Positions 32,996-42,267 of a stretch of DNA of 64,000 nucleotides are shown one piece after another. Below the pieces are notes generated by a model. It did not search any database. It was given only the letters and a program-made list of their open reading frames with translations, and was not told the DNA's origin. The DNA is from Spirochaetia bacterium UBA5763 (GTDB lineage Bacteria; Spirochaetota; UBA4802; UBA5550), in the NCBI GenBank assembly GCA_002418835.1, contig DIEX01000011.1, positions 1 through 64,000 on the forward strand, in the 5' to 3' direction. The translations under genes were made by a program, and so were the position numbers. Numbering within the stretch: the stretch's first letter is position 1; each line of letters opens with the position of its first letter.

Positions 32996-33874
32996 ATGAA
33001 ACAGGCGGCTATCCCTCCACAGATTATTGAAGAGATTAAAAAGGCCCAGAGAAACGAAATTACAGAACACCACATATACCTGCGGCTCGCTTCTGTCATA
33101 AAGGACAGAAAGAACAGCGAGGTGCTCAGCAGAATCGGGAACGATGAGCTGAGGCATTACGAGTTGTGGAAAAAGTTTACCGGGGTGCATGTTAAACCTT
33201 CGAAGTGGAAGATATTCAAATTCTTCTGGATTGCAAGAATTTTCGGCCTCACCTTCGGCATCAAGCTTATGGAGAACGGCGAGGAGGAGGCGCAGATTAA
33301 CTATACGGCAATATCTGATTATGTAAAAGAAGCGAAACAGATTGCAAAGGATGAAGATGAGCATGAAAAACAGCTCATTGCCCTTATTGAGGAGGAGAGG
33401 CTCGACTACGTCGGGTCAATTGTTCTTGGACTTAACGATGCCCTTGTTGAACTTACAGGAGCGCTTGCAGGCCTTACTTTTGCTTTTCAGAACACAAAGC
33501 TAATTGCTCTTGCGGGGCTCATTACAGGTGTTGCAGCATCCTTCTCCATGGCAGCAAGTGAATATCTCTCGCAGAAAGCTGAGGAGAGTGAAAATGCGCT
33601 AAAGTCATCTGTTTATACAGGGATGGCTTACATAACAACTGTTATACTGCTGATTCTGCCGTATCTTTTAATCAGCCATTTTATGCTCTGCCTCGCTGCA
33701 ACCCTTGCAATTGCTTTAATGATAATATTCTTTTTCAACTACTATATCTCTGTAGCAAAGGACCTTAATTTCAAGGAGAGGTTCTTTGAGATGGCATTTA
33801 TAAGTTTAGGTGTTTCTGCAATTACTTTTCTGATAGGGGTTGTAATCAGGCAATTCCTGGGGATCGAAGTGTAA
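32996..33874 (+). CDS. Erythrin-VIT fusion, ferritin-like domain plus VIT1/CCC1 iron transporter (MbfA-like)
   Basis: 292 residues. The first 130 or so form a rubrerythrin-like four-helix domain with di-iron ligand candidates in AQRNEITEHHIYLRL, NDELRHYELWK and KDEDEHEKQL. The rest is a VIT/CCC1 membrane domain of about five helices: SIVLGLNDALVELTGALAGL, MAASEYLSQKAEESE and two hydrophobic hairpins. Proteins of this plan (MbfA, Er-VIT) export iron and protect against iron and peroxide stress. It has AACAGGAG as ribosome site. Confidence 0.92.
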   Translation: MKQAAIPPQIIEEIKKAQRNEITEHHIYLRLASVIKDRKNSEVLSRIGNDELRHYELWKKFTGVHVKPSKWKIFKFFWIARIFGLTFGIKLMENGEEEAQINYTAISDYVKEAKQIAKDEDEHEKQLIALIEEERLDYVGSIVLGLNDALVELTGALAGLTFAFQNTKLIALAGLITGVAASFSMAASEYLSQKAEESENALKSSVYTGMAYITTVILLILPYLLISHFMLCLAATLAIALMIIFFFNYYISVAKDLNFKERFFEMAFISLGVSAITFLIGVVIRQFLGIEV

Positions 33875-33881
33875 AAAATGC

Positions 33882-33974
33882 ATCTCGCAAAGACGCGGAG
33901 ACGCAAAGTTAAAAAAAATTAAAACAATTCACCACTAAGTCCTTTCTTTGCGCCTTAACGCCTTTGCGTGAGAT
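33882..33974. repeat. Palindromic intergenic element, gacgc.gagacgcaaag family
   Basis: The left arm at 33882-33908 (atctcgcaaagacgcggaga on) and the right arm at 33946-33974 are inverted repeats with few mismatches, separated by 37 AT-rich bases. It forms a long hairpin between the iron transporter gene and dinB, and a sister lies at 29830-29914. It could end transcription of the iron gene, but its two-arm form suggests a mobile palindrome. Confidence 0.85.
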
Positions 33975-34029
33975 AATATTTACCCAAACAAATGTTGACA
34001 CATATTACCCCTGCTGCTAAACTACCCTC

Positions 34030-35112
34030 ATGGACTGCCGGAAGATTATTCATCTCGATATGGACGCATTTTACGCCGCAATTGAACAGAGGGACAACCC
34101 GTCATTAAAAGGTAAGCCTGTAATAGTGGGCGGTGACCCTGACAGGCGCGGAGTTGTTTCAACATGCTCTTACGAAGCGAGAAAGTTCGGCGTGCGATCA
34201 GCAATGCCATCACGCACAGCTATGCGCCTCTGCCCTGATGCTGTTTTACTTTATCCGAGGTTTGAAGCTTATTCAAAAGCTTCAAAGCAGGTAATGTCGA
34301 TCTTTGCAGAGTACACAGACCTCATTGAACCTCTCTCTCTCGACGAGGCTTTTCTTGATGTAACTGAAAATAAAAAGAACATCCCCTCTGCAACAGTTAT
34401 TGCCATGGAGATTAAGAGAAAAATTTTTGAAATAACGGGGCTCACTGCATCAGCAGGGGTATCTTACAATAAATTCCTGGCAAAGACCGCATCGGAGATC
34501 AACAAACCCGATGGTATTGCTGTAATAATCCCCTCAGAGGCTGAAGTATTTCTTGAGAAACTCCCCATAGGGAAGTTTTTCGGTATAGGCAAAGTGAGTG
34601 AAAAGAAAATGATCTCCCTGGGGATAACCAGCGGCCTGGAACTGAAGGCAACCCCCCTTGACAAGCTTGTGAAACATTTCGGGAAAAACGGGAGGTTCTA
34701 CTACGACATTGTGCGCGGTATTGACTGGAGACCGGTTGAGCCTCTTCGTGAGAGAAAATCCTACGGCAGGGAGATTACTCTTGATGAAGATATTCTCGAT
34801 GTTGATCAGATCCACTCAATTCTCAGAGAGATTGCTGATGAACTGCAGGAATCACTTCAGCGGAAAAAAATTTCAGGTAAAACCATCACTCTCAAGATCA
34901 AATACCATGACTTCAGACAGATAACAAGAAGCGCGACAATTGAAGAATATACAAACTCAGCGGATGAAATTTATGATAACATCATGAATCTCATCCGGTT
35001 TACCGAAGCCGGAGTGAAAAAGGTAAGACTCCTCGGGATCTCCCTTTCCCACCTTAACACAACCTCGGAACACTGCGAAGATGATGTACAACTGAAACTC
35101 CCCTGCTGTTGA
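34030..35112 (+). CDS. dinB: DNA polymerase IV
   Basis: 360 residues, Y-family polymerase. Metal-binding DMDAFYAAIEQRDNP at the start and PLSLDEAFLDVT are intact, GVSYNKFLAKTASEINKPDG marks DinB, and KFFGIGKVSEKKM begins the helix-hairpin-helix region. The little-finger domain follows from about 240. No clear C-terminal clamp-binding motif is visible; the tail ends in CEDDVQLKLPCC. It performs translesion synthesis. No LexA box is evident upstream. Confidence 0.96.
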   Translation: MDCRKIIHLDMDAFYAAIEQRDNPSLKGKPVIVGGDPDRRGVVSTCSYEARKFGVRSAMPSRTAMRLCPDAVLLYPRFEAYSKASKQVMSIFAEYTDLIEPLSLDEAFLDVTENKKNIPSATVIAMEIKRKIFEITGLTASAGVSYNKFLAKTASEINKPDGIAVIIPSEAEVFLEKLPIGKFFGIGKVSEKKMISLGITSGLELKATPLDKLVKHFGKNGRFYYDIVRGIDWRPVEPLRERKSYGREITLDEDILDVDQIHSILREIADELQESLQRKKISGKTITLKIKYHDFRQITRSATIEEYTNSADEIYDNIMNLIRFTEAGVKKVRLLGISLSHLNTTSEHCEDDVQLKLPCC

Positions 35113-35690
35113 ATTATGAGGCATCACGCCAAGCCGCGAAAAAAAGTAAATTTTTTTCAGTAATAATTCCTAAAAGAATTATAAGAATAAAAAACTCTAA
35201 AATTTAATTATGTATAAAATTATTATAATCATAAAATTTTGTTATTCCGGTTTTGCTTCTTCAGTTCGTGCAAATACCGGAATCTCATAGATTGGTTTTA
35301 TGAGATACCGGCATTGCGCTGCGCTACAGCCGGTATGACAGAAAAGTATACTAATAGCTTTGCATTAATTACTATGTTTAGGAATAAACATTGAATTTTT
35401 TTACACAGATAAACACGGATTGTTTTGTTTTACTATGAATCCTCCCCAATCTGTGTCTATCCGTGTTAAAATCTTTTCACTTTAATATTTTCATTATCTT
35501 TGCGGCTTGGCTCCTCGGCGAGAGACTTTTTAATCTTTACAATTCATAAGATTTAACTGGCTACACCTTAAGCAGGCTTAAGAAATAAAAACTTAATCTT
35601 AGACGATATTATACCTCGAAAAATACCCGTTTTCATCTCATCAGCCCTGATTATTATATAAAATTTTTCAAAAGTGCATAGTTTTAATAA
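35113..35690. other. Gene-free stretch with palindromic repeats
   Basis: A hairpin at 35277-35311 (ccggaatctcata / tatgagataccgg, 1 mismatch) belongs with the hairpins inside MITE-like copy A. A second repeat reads cacagataaacacggatt near 35404 and caatctgtgtctatccgtg near 35449, a diverged inverted pair. A part of the gccaagccgcgaaa type lies at 35125-35145, with ggcttggctc at 35504. No gene is seen. Confidence 0.7.
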
Positions 35691-35719
35691 ACTTACGGTT
35701 AATTTATTTAACTGTAAGT
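35691..35719. promoter_or_regulatory. Inverted repeat acttacggttaa / ttaactgtaagt, candidate TetR operator
   Basis: Twelve-base arms with one mismatch around a 5-base centre. It lies just upstream of a promoter-like TTGACT (35731) and about 120 bases before the TetR gene. TetR regulators commonly bind such sites to control their own gene. The assignment rests on position. Confidence 0.6.
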
Positions 35720-35730
35720 TAAATTTTTTA

Positions 35731-35758
35731 TTGACTTTTCCGATTATTTATTTAATAA
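35731..35758 (+). promoter_or_regulatory. Promoter for the TetR gene
   Basis: TTGACT at 35731-35736 and TAATAA at 35753-35758, spacing 16. It is next to the candidate operator at 35691-35719. The leader to the ATG would be about 70 bases. Confidence 0.5.
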
Positions 35759-35835
35759 ACTAATTACTTTAAGTGATTCTGTAAGACTTCCATTTAATAT
35801 CTTCAGTATTACTTAAATTTCTGCCGGTAAAAATT

Positions 35836-36492
35836 ATGCATCGAAAACCAGTAATTGAAAAACGAATTAAACGGGAAAAAGAACGCAGAACTGATGAAAT
35901 CATACAGGCTGCCAGAAAAGTCATTCTCAAAAAAAATTTTGCCGGTGCCACAATGGACGACATTGCTGCTGAAGCGGGGATTACCAAACCGACAATTTAC
36001 CAGTATTTCAGCACAAAGGATGAACTTTTTGTAAGCATGGTTGAGCCCCTCATCGAATCACTCGCGGTAAAACTCGAATTGATAAGAACAAACCTTGAAA
36101 GTAAAAATTACACCTCAGGCAAAGATATAGTAAGTGATGTTTTTAATGTGTATTACGGAACTTTTGAACAGGATCCGGATCTCTTCAGGTTATTCAACAT
36201 CTTTCTTCAGGTTGGAATTGTTCAGAAGCTCAACAAAGATGCAGCCCGGACTATCAAAAAATGGGGAGGCAAATGCTTCACCGAAGGGAACAGCATTGTT
36301 AATTTTGCGATTACTCAAGGTTTCTTCAGGGAAGCGGAGATCCACCACACAACCGATTTTGTGTGGGGCTCTTTCTGGGGGATTGTACAGGTTGAACAGA
36401 ATAAATGGGGGAGAGAGGGGATAAGCAGTTTTCTGAAGCCGGTTCTTCAATACACTGAAAATCTGCTCATTACCGCCCTCGTAATAAAATAA
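35836..36492 (+). CDS. TetR-family transcriptional regulator
   Basis: 218 residues. The N-terminal helix-turn-helix reads RRTDEIIQAARKVILKK, ATMDDIAAEAGITKPTIYQYFSTKDELF, a standard TetR DNA-binding domain at about 15-65. The larger C-terminal helical domain binds an unknown ligand. It precedes two CoA-transferase genes by 23 bases and on the same strand, so fatty-acid or acyl-CoA sensing (FadR-type TetR) is likely. Confidence 0.92.
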   Translation: MHRKPVIEKRIKREKERRTDEIIQAARKVILKKNFAGATMDDIAAEAGITKPTIYQYFSTKDELFVSMVEPLIESLAVKLELIRTNLESKNYTSGKDIVSDVFNVYYGTFEQDPDLFRLFNIFLQVGIVQKLNKDAARTIKKWGGKCFTEGNSIVNFAITQGFFREAEIHHTTDFVWGSFWGIVQVEQNKWGREGISSFLKPVLQYTENLLITALVIK

Positions 36493-36515
36493 AAAAATTC
36501 ATCAAGGGGGATCTT

Positions 36516-37985
36516 ATGAATTACAATCTGAAGAAAGATGTATGGCAGCAGTATAAAGACAAGCTCTGCACAGCGGATGAGGCAGTTAAGTGTGTGAAAT
36601 CGGGTGACTGGATTACATACGCATTTTTCAACGGCAAGCCTGTGGCATGTGATACTGCCCTTTCAAAGCGTAAAGGTGAACTGAAAAATGTGGATATTTA
36701 CGGAGCAGTGACAATTCCGCCGATTCCTGCTGTTCTTACTAACGATCCGGAAGGGGAGACTTTCAGGTACGGCGACTTCCATTTTTCACTTCTCACAAGG
36801 ATCATGAAAATGCAGTATCCGGACAGGGTTTCATATTGCCCGCTTCACTTCGGTGAAACTGACTGGCAATGCGAACACCTCCCGAGTCAGCATGATGAAA
36901 TATTTAAATCACAGGGAAATATTGACTGGCAGCGTATACTCTCCAGCGGTGATTACCTTAATGATGACCCTTTTAAAACAGGTATTCGCCTGCAGGATGT
37001 TCACATAATGCGCGTTGCACCAATGGATGAAAACGGGTATTTCAACTTCGGTATCAGTAACGCGTGCATGCTGGGATGGTGCAGAGCACACAAGGTAATT
37101 GTTGAAGTTAATAAAAACATGCCTGTAGCACTTGGCGGGACAAGAGAATCGATACATGTATCCAATGTTGATTATATTGTTGAAGGTGATAACGAGCCTC
37201 TGTTTGAACTCCCTAATATTGAAGCAAGTGATGTTGAGAAAAAGATCGCGCAGCATGTATTCAACTATCTTCATGACGGATGCTGTATCCAGCTCGGTAT
37301 AGGCGGTATGCCGAATACCCTGGGACACATGATCGCCCAGAGTGACCTGAAAAACCTCGGGGGCCACACCGAAATGCTTGTTGACGCTTTCATGGAAATG
37401 GAACTCGCAGGCAGGCTGAATAACTCTAAAAAAGAAACAGACAGATGGAAAACTGTTTATACTTTTGCGCTTGGCAGCAGAAAACTTTATGACTGGATAC
37501 ACAACAATCCGTCACTTGCCTCCTACAACGTGGGATATGCGAACAGTTTTGACGTAATCAAGTCTATTGATAATTTCATGTCAATAAACTCTGCCATAGA
37601 AGTGGATATCATGGGACAGATTAATGCGGAAAGTAACGGCTTTCAGCAGATCTCAGGAAACGGCGGAATGCTCGATTTCGTACTGGGCTCTTTCTGGTCA
37701 AAGGGGGGGAGGAGTTTCATCTGTCTTCCGTCAACATATACACTACCTGACGGGAAGATGATTTCACGCGTTGTCCCGTCATTCAAACCTGGAACAGCAG
37801 TTACAGTTCCGAGACAGACAGTACAGTTTGTAGCCACTGAGTACGGCTGCGTAAACCTCAAACTCTGCCCGCTCTGGATGAGGGCAGAGAAGCTTATTTC
37901 AATCGCTCACCCCGATTTCAGGGAGGAGCTCATCAAAGAAGCTGAGAAAAACAAAATCTGGACAAAGACCAACAAAATCGGGTAA
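36516..37985 (+). CDS. Acetyl-CoA hydrolase/4-hydroxybutyrate CoA-transferase family protein
   Basis: 489 residues, slightly longer than the usual 430-450. The C-terminal half carries GIGGMPNTLGHMI, HTEMLVDAFMEM and the catalytic glutamate region INSAIEVDIMGQINAES, then GGMLDFVLGSFWSKGGRSFI. Such enzymes move CoA between acetyl-CoA and butyrate, 4-hydroxybutyrate or related acids by a glutamyl-CoA intermediate. Its ribosome site is AAGGGGGAT. Exact acid cannot be told. A strong terminator follows at 38008. Confidence 0.9.
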   Translation: MNYNLKKDVWQQYKDKLCTADEAVKCVKSGDWITYAFFNGKPVACDTALSKRKGELKNVDIYGAVTIPPIPAVLTNDPEGETFRYGDFHFSLLTRIMKMQYPDRVSYCPLHFGETDWQCEHLPSQHDEIFKSQGNIDWQRILSSGDYLNDDPFKTGIRLQDVHIMRVAPMDENGYFNFGISNACMLGWCRAHKVIVEVNKNMPVALGGTRESIHVSNVDYIVEGDNEPLFELPNIEASDVEKKIAQHVFNYLHDGCCIQLGIGGMPNTLGHMIAQSDLKNLGGHTEMLVDAFMEMELAGRLNNSKKETDRWKTVYTFALGSRKLYDWIHNNPSLASYNVGYANSFDVIKSIDNFMSINSAIEVDIMGQINAESNGFQQISGNGGMLDFVLGSFWSKGGRSFICLPSTYTLPDGKMISRVVPSFKPGTAVTVPRQTVQFVATEYGCVNLKLCPLWMRAEKLISIAHPDFREELIKEAEKNKIWTKTNKIG

Positions 37986-38007
37986 AACCTCCATATAAGC
38001 TTACCAT

Positions 38008-38038
38008 GGGGAGAGACGCGCATCAGTGCGTCTCTCCC
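38008..38038 (+). terminator. Hairpin terminator after the first CoA-transferase gene
   Basis: gggagagacgc pairs with gcgtctctccc across an 8-base loop, followed by tgttta. The stem is GC-rich and near perfect. The following T-run is short. Confidence 0.75.
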
Positions 38039-38093
38039 TGTTTAAAAGTGCATTAAACTGTAATTTCCCGGCACTGATAACATCAAATTATTA

Positions 38094-38152
38094 TTGACTT
38101 TTTAATTCATAGATTACGATTTTATTATATTAAACATAATCGATAATCGTAA
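38094..38152 (+). promoter_or_regulatory. Promoter and operator candidate of the second CoA-transferase gene
   Basis: TTGACT at 38094-38099 is in a context much like that before the TetR gene (ttattgactttt). ttacgatt (38114-38121) and aatcgtaa (38145-38152) form an inverted pair around the expected -10. This suggests the same or a similar regulator, but the arms differ from those at 35691. Confidence 0.4.
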
Positions 38153-38217
38153 ATAAAACAAAAAAATTTAGCAAGCCGTTTATTTTAATGAATATTTAAG
38201 GGGGAAGCGGAACAATT

Positions 38218-40410
38218 ATGAATTACCATAACGGAATCAACTATAACACCGGCGCAATTGATAACGATGTAAAAAAAGTTGTCGATGACACCATAAAATA
38301 TGTGGGCAAGGGTATAATTCTCGGTGTAACACTGGCTCTCGGGAAGCCGGTAAAAATTCTTAACGAATTTTACAGAAGGGCCAAGGAGGACCCGGAATTA
38401 AGCCTCAGTATTATTACTGCTCTTTCACTTGAGAAACCTCAGGGAAAATCTGAACTTGAAGAGAGGTTCCTGAAAGATCTCAGGGAAAGAATTTTTGCGG
38501 GAGTACCTGATTTTGATTACATGAAAGATTTCAGGAAAGGAACCCTCCCCCCGAATGTTCAGCTTTATGAATTTTACTGTAAGCCCGGCAGCAACCTGAA
38601 AAATACACACTACCAGATGAACCATCTTTCAAATCACTACACCCATGTCCCGAGATGCGCCAGGACTATGAAATGCAATGTAGGCACAATGCTTGTGGCT
38701 TCTATAGAAATCGACGGGAAGCGAATGTACTCAGCAGCATGCAACCCGGATATCACGCTTGAGACACATGCCTTTATGATGCAGGACAGGGCTAATGGCA
38801 GAAAGAATGTTGTCATAGCTGAAGCCAATACCAATATGCCCTTTATGTATGGCGATGCTGTCATGTCTCCTGAGGATTTTGATATTGTTTTACATGGCGA
38901 AGAGTTCAATTACAACTTGTTCGCTCCTCCAAAGGATCCAGTTGCACCCACTGACCACATGATTGGTCTCAACGTAAGCCCGCTTATTAAAGACGGCGGC
39001 ACAATACAGGTGGGGATTGGAGCGCTGGGTGATGCTATTGCAGCAGGTCTCATTATGCGGAACCAGCATAACAAAGAGTTTAATGAAATAATCGCAAAGT
39101 CCGGGCTCCTTGAAAAAAACAGGGAACTGATTAAAGAATGGGGAGGTACCGGAACTTTTGAGCAGGGGCTCTACGGAGCATCAGAAATGTTTATAGATCC
39201 ATTCATGCAGATGTATAAAAATAATATTCTGAAAAGAAAAGTGTATGACAGCGCCCCCCTGATGAAACTGCTCAACAGCGGTAAAATATCCGAGAATAAC
39301 ATACCGGAAGATATTATCGAGACACTGATCAAAATGAAAGCCATACACTCAACTCTTGACCGGGAGGATTTTAATCACCTCCGTTACTTCGGAATAATCA
39401 AACAGAATCTGAAATTTAAAGATGGCAGAATTTTTAACGGGGATACATCTTATTCTGTTGAGCTGCATGATGAAAACAACCTGAAAGCAATAAGAAAAAT
39501 CCTTGGCAACAGACTGCTGAATGGGCAGGTCCTCCTTGCGGCATTTTTTATCGGCCCGAAATCCTTTTACCAGACGCTCAATGATATGAGCGAAGAGGAG
39601 AGAAGCCTGTTCGGCATGGCTGGCGTGGGTAAGGTTAATCAGCTTTATGGAGATGAAGAACTGCGATCTATACAGAGAAAAGACGGACGCTTTGTTAATG
39701 CCGGAATGAAGGCTACTATTTTCGGTTCTGTTATCGCAGACCAGTTAGATGACGGCACAATTGTAAGCGGAATCGGCGGACAGTATAATTTCAATGCCAT
39801 GGCGCACGCTCTCCCTGACGGAAGATTTATTCTGATGATTAAAAGCACAAAGGGTTCAGGTAAATCTCTCAGGTCAAATATTGTATTCAACTATGGAAGC
39901 TGTACAATTACAAAACACAGCAGGGATATTATTGTAACTGAATACGGTATTGCAGATATACGCGACATGCCTGAGCATATAGTTATTAAAAAAATGATTA
40001 ATATTGCTGATTCACGGTTTCAGAAGGAGCTTCTTGAACAGGCGAAGAAAGCTGGAAAAGTTGAACCCGGATACCAGATACCTGAAGAGTACAGAAACAA
40101 CTACCCGGGAAAAATCGCTGAGATTCTTAAACCTTACCAGGAGCAGGGTTACTTCAAGCCGTTCCCCTTCGGCACAGATCTCTCTGATGGTGATCTGATT
40201 CTGGGAAGCTCTCTTAAAGTAATGAAGTCACTTGGAGAGAATTCTCCGCTGAAGATGTTCTCCGGCCTGTTCCGTGAGTTTTTCAGACCTGTTCCGACAT
40301 CAGCAGCGACTCACCTGGAGAGAATGGAGCTTGATAAACCTGCTACCTTCAAAGAAAAAATATACAGAAAGATGATAGTTTTTGCTTTAAGAAGTAATAA
40401 CAAGCTGTAA
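38218..40410 (+). CDS. Long-form acetyl-CoA hydrolase/transferase family protein
   Basis: 730 residues, of the long type. The CoA-transferase core includes GTIQVGIGALGDAIAAGLIM, LYGASEMFIDPFMQM and, near 480-500, LFGMAGVGKVNQLYGDEEL, followed by SGIGGQYNFNAMAHALPDGRFILMI and VTEYGIADIRDM. The N-terminal 100 residues are helical and without a known role; an insertion of about 130 residues lies mid-chain. It is probably a CoA transferase or hydrolase for an acid not covered by the 489-residue paralogue. AAGGGGGAAG precedes the ATG. Confidence 0.85.
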   Translation: MNYHNGINYNTGAIDNDVKKVVDDTIKYVGKGIILGVTLALGKPVKILNEFYRRAKEDPELSLSIITALSLEKPQGKSELEERFLKDLRERIFAGVPDFDYMKDFRKGTLPPNVQLYEFYCKPGSNLKNTHYQMNHLSNHYTHVPRCARTMKCNVGTMLVASIEIDGKRMYSAACNPDITLETHAFMMQDRANGRKNVVIAEANTNMPFMYGDAVMSPEDFDIVLHGEEFNYNLFAPPKDPVAPTDHMIGLNVSPLIKDGGTIQVGIGALGDAIAAGLIMRNQHNKEFNEIIAKSGLLEKNRELIKEWGGTGTFEQGLYGASEMFIDPFMQMYKNNILKRKVYDSAPLMKLLNSGKISENNIPEDIIETLIKMKAIHSTLDREDFNHLRYFGIIKQNLKFKDGRIFNGDTSYSVELHDENNLKAIRKILGNRLLNGQVLLAAFFIGPKSFYQTLNDMSEEERSLFGMAGVGKVNQLYGDEELRSIQRKDGRFVNAGMKATIFGSVIADQLDDGTIVSGIGGQYNFNAMAHALPDGRFILMIKSTKGSGKSLRSNIVFNYGSCTITKHSRDIIVTEYGIADIRDMPEHIVIKKMINIADSRFQKELLEQAKKAGKVEPGYQIPEEYRNNYPGKIAEILKPYQEQGYFKPFPFGTDLSDGDLILGSSLKVMKSLGENSPLKMFSGLFREFFRPVPTSAATHLERMELDKPATFKEKIYRKMIVFALRSNNKL

Positions 40411-40425
40411 CAGTTAATTTTTATA

Positions 40426-40467
40426 CATACACACAGCAAGGGATTGCAACCCCTTGCTGTGTGTATG
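40426..40467. terminator. Bidirectional terminator with 17-bp perfect stem
   Basis: catacacacagcaaggg (40426-40442) pairs exactly with 40451-40467 around an 8-base loop. It lies between two convergent genes (stops at 40410 and 40474) and has T-rich and A-rich flanks, so it can end both transcripts. Confidence 0.92.
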
Positions 40468-40473
40468 CTGCAT

Positions 40474-42099
40474 TTAATTCTTCAGTTTCTCCATCTCCCT
40501 GTTCCGCAATTCATTCCTCATCGGTTTTCCCACAGCGGTTAATGGCAGTTCATCGATAAACTCCACATACTTCGGTACCTTGTATGCTGAGAGCTTTTCA
40601 CGGCAGTGATTAATCACCTTTTCCTCTGTAAGTTCTGCTCCGGGATTAAGAACAATAAATGCTTTTACAGATTCCCCCCTTTTGGCATCAGGCACACCGA
40701 TTGCACATGTTCTGAACACCTGCGGCAGTTCATAGATCACCTCGTCAATCTCTCTGGGATATACATTGAAACCGCTTGAGAGGATCATATCCTTTTTCCT
40801 GTCCACAATAAAGAAAAACCCGTCCTCATCCATATAAGCGAGATCCCCTGTATAAAGCCAGCCGTTACGCAGTGCATTTGCTGTCTCTGCCTCATTCTTC
40901 CAGTATCCGGACATGATGTTAGGACCGCGAGCGATAAGTTCACCCGGCTCGCCAACCGGCATATCTTTTGTTCCAGTCTCTATATCAACAATGCGGATAT
41001 CGATGTCAGGCCACGCGAGGCCGACGCTCCCCGGCTTTCTCTTCCCGAAGGGTGTGCATGTGAGCACATTGGAGGTTTCGGAGAGTCCGTACCCTTCAGT
41101 TATTGTGGCGCCGGACAACTCCTCAAATTTTTTCATTACTTCAACTGCAAGTGGTGATGAGCCGCAGATCATACCCTTTATTGATTTTATCTTTGATGAG
41201 GGTGTAGCGGGATGCTGATTCAGCCCGAATATCATTGCGGGTACTGCTGAGTAGTAGTTCGGCTCATGCTGATTTATGGCATTAAGTATATTGTCAACAG
41301 TTGGTTCAGTTACAAGGATTGAACATCCGCCAGCAACCTTGTTTATGTTTATGTTGGTGTTGAATCCATATATATGATATAGCGGCATACAGCAGAGCGT
41401 TTTGAGATAAGGTTCGGACTCATAGCTTCCTTTAAACCACTCATGATCCTGGAAAGCCTGTGAAAGCACATTCATATTGCTCAGCATACACCCCTTTGAT
41501 ACGCCCGTAGTGCCGCCGGTATACTGAAGCATGGCGAGATCTTTCGATGACACCTGCACATCCGGCTCAGTGTCTGGTGCCGCAGCAATTATATCTTCAT
41601 ATTTCAGAACATCGTCTGAGAAAGAGAAGCTCTCATCCCCCTTTGAACGGAATACAATGACTTTTTTAAGAGCGGCTTTCTTTTCATTCAGAACTTCAAA
41701 TGGTTTTGCCGCAATCCCTGCCCAGGCAATAACAGCTGAGGTTCCGCTGTCACTGAACTGATGGGTAATCTCTCGCACTGTTGCCATTGGATTAGTCGGC
41801 ACAACTACCGCTCCAAGTTTATAACATGCCTCCAGTGCAATGACATACTCCGGAAAATTCGGTGACATCAGCGCCACCCTGTCCCCCTTTTTAATACCAA
41901 GCGTTGTAATTGCATTTGCAAGTTTACGGGCAGCGGAATTTGCTTCTGAGTATTTAATCTCCTGACCGCCAAAAATCAGGTAAGGCCTCCCGGGATTTTT
42001 TTCGGCATTTCTGTTGAACATTTCCTTGAGCGGAATTTCAGGATAATTAAGTGATGAGGATACCCCTTTGTCATACCATTTGAGCCAAAGTCTTTCCAT
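40474..42099 (-). CDS. Acyl-CoA synthetase (AMP-binding, long- or medium-chain)
   Basis: 541 residues. The AMP-binding P-loop YTGGTTGVSKGCMLS, the EGYGLSETS acyl-binding motif, GWLYTGDLAYMDEDGFFFIVDRKKDM hinge and C-terminal catalytic lysine in LPLTAVGKPMRNELR are all intact. It activates a carboxylic acid as acyl-AMP then acyl-CoA, as FadD-type enzymes do. It converges on the CoA-transferase genes and is likely part of the same carboxylate pathway. Confidence 0.93.
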   Translation of the reverse strand: MERLWLKWYDKGVSSSLNYPEIPLKEMFNRNAEKNPGRPYLIFGGQEIKYSEANSAARKLANAITTLGIKKGDRVALMSPNFPEYVIALEACYKLGAVVVPTNPMATVREITHQFSDSGTSAVIAWAGIAAKPFEVLNEKKAALKKVIVFRSKGDESFSFSDDVLKYEDIIAAAPDTEPDVQVSSKDLAMLQYTGGTTGVSKGCMLSNMNVLSQAFQDHEWFKGSYESEPYLKTLCCMPLYHIYGFNTNININKVAGGCSILVTEPTVDNILNAINQHEPNYYSAVPAMIFGLNQHPATPSSKIKSIKGMICGSSPLAVEVMKKFEELSGATITEGYGLSETSNVLTCTPFGKRKPGSVGLAWPDIDIRIVDIETGTKDMPVGEPGELIARGPNIMSGYWKNEAETANALRNGWLYTGDLAYMDEDGFFFIVDRKKDMILSSGFNVYPREIDEVIYELPQVFRTCAIGVPDAKRGESVKAFIVLNPGAELTEEKVINHCREKLSAYKVPKYVEFIDELPLTAVGKPMRNELRNREMEKLKN

Positions 42100-42225
42100 A
42101 ATACTCCCCCGTTTTTTTATTTTGTGGAATATTATAGCTTTTAATTTTTATATTTCAACAATTAATTAGACATAAATCTGTTAATTTGCCGGATTTAACT
42201 CTACTTTATTGCCAGGTATCGAAAC

Positions 42226-42257
42226 ATTCAGCAAGGGGTAGCAACCCCTTGCTGAAT
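42226..42257. terminator. Terminator hairpin with the agcaagggg core
   Basis: attcagcaaggggt (42226-42239) pairs exactly with 42244-42257 around a 4-base loop, and an A/T-rich flank follows. It ends the minus-strand Dpp operon, just past the stop at 42268. Its core cagcaagggg is also found in the stem at 40426-40467. Confidence 0.9.
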
Positions 42258-42267
42258 AATAAAAATA

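Noticed and set aside
33882..33974. Remnant of a coding gene between the iron transporter and dinB
   Set aside because: All frames are short and the sequence is explained by the two inverted arms.
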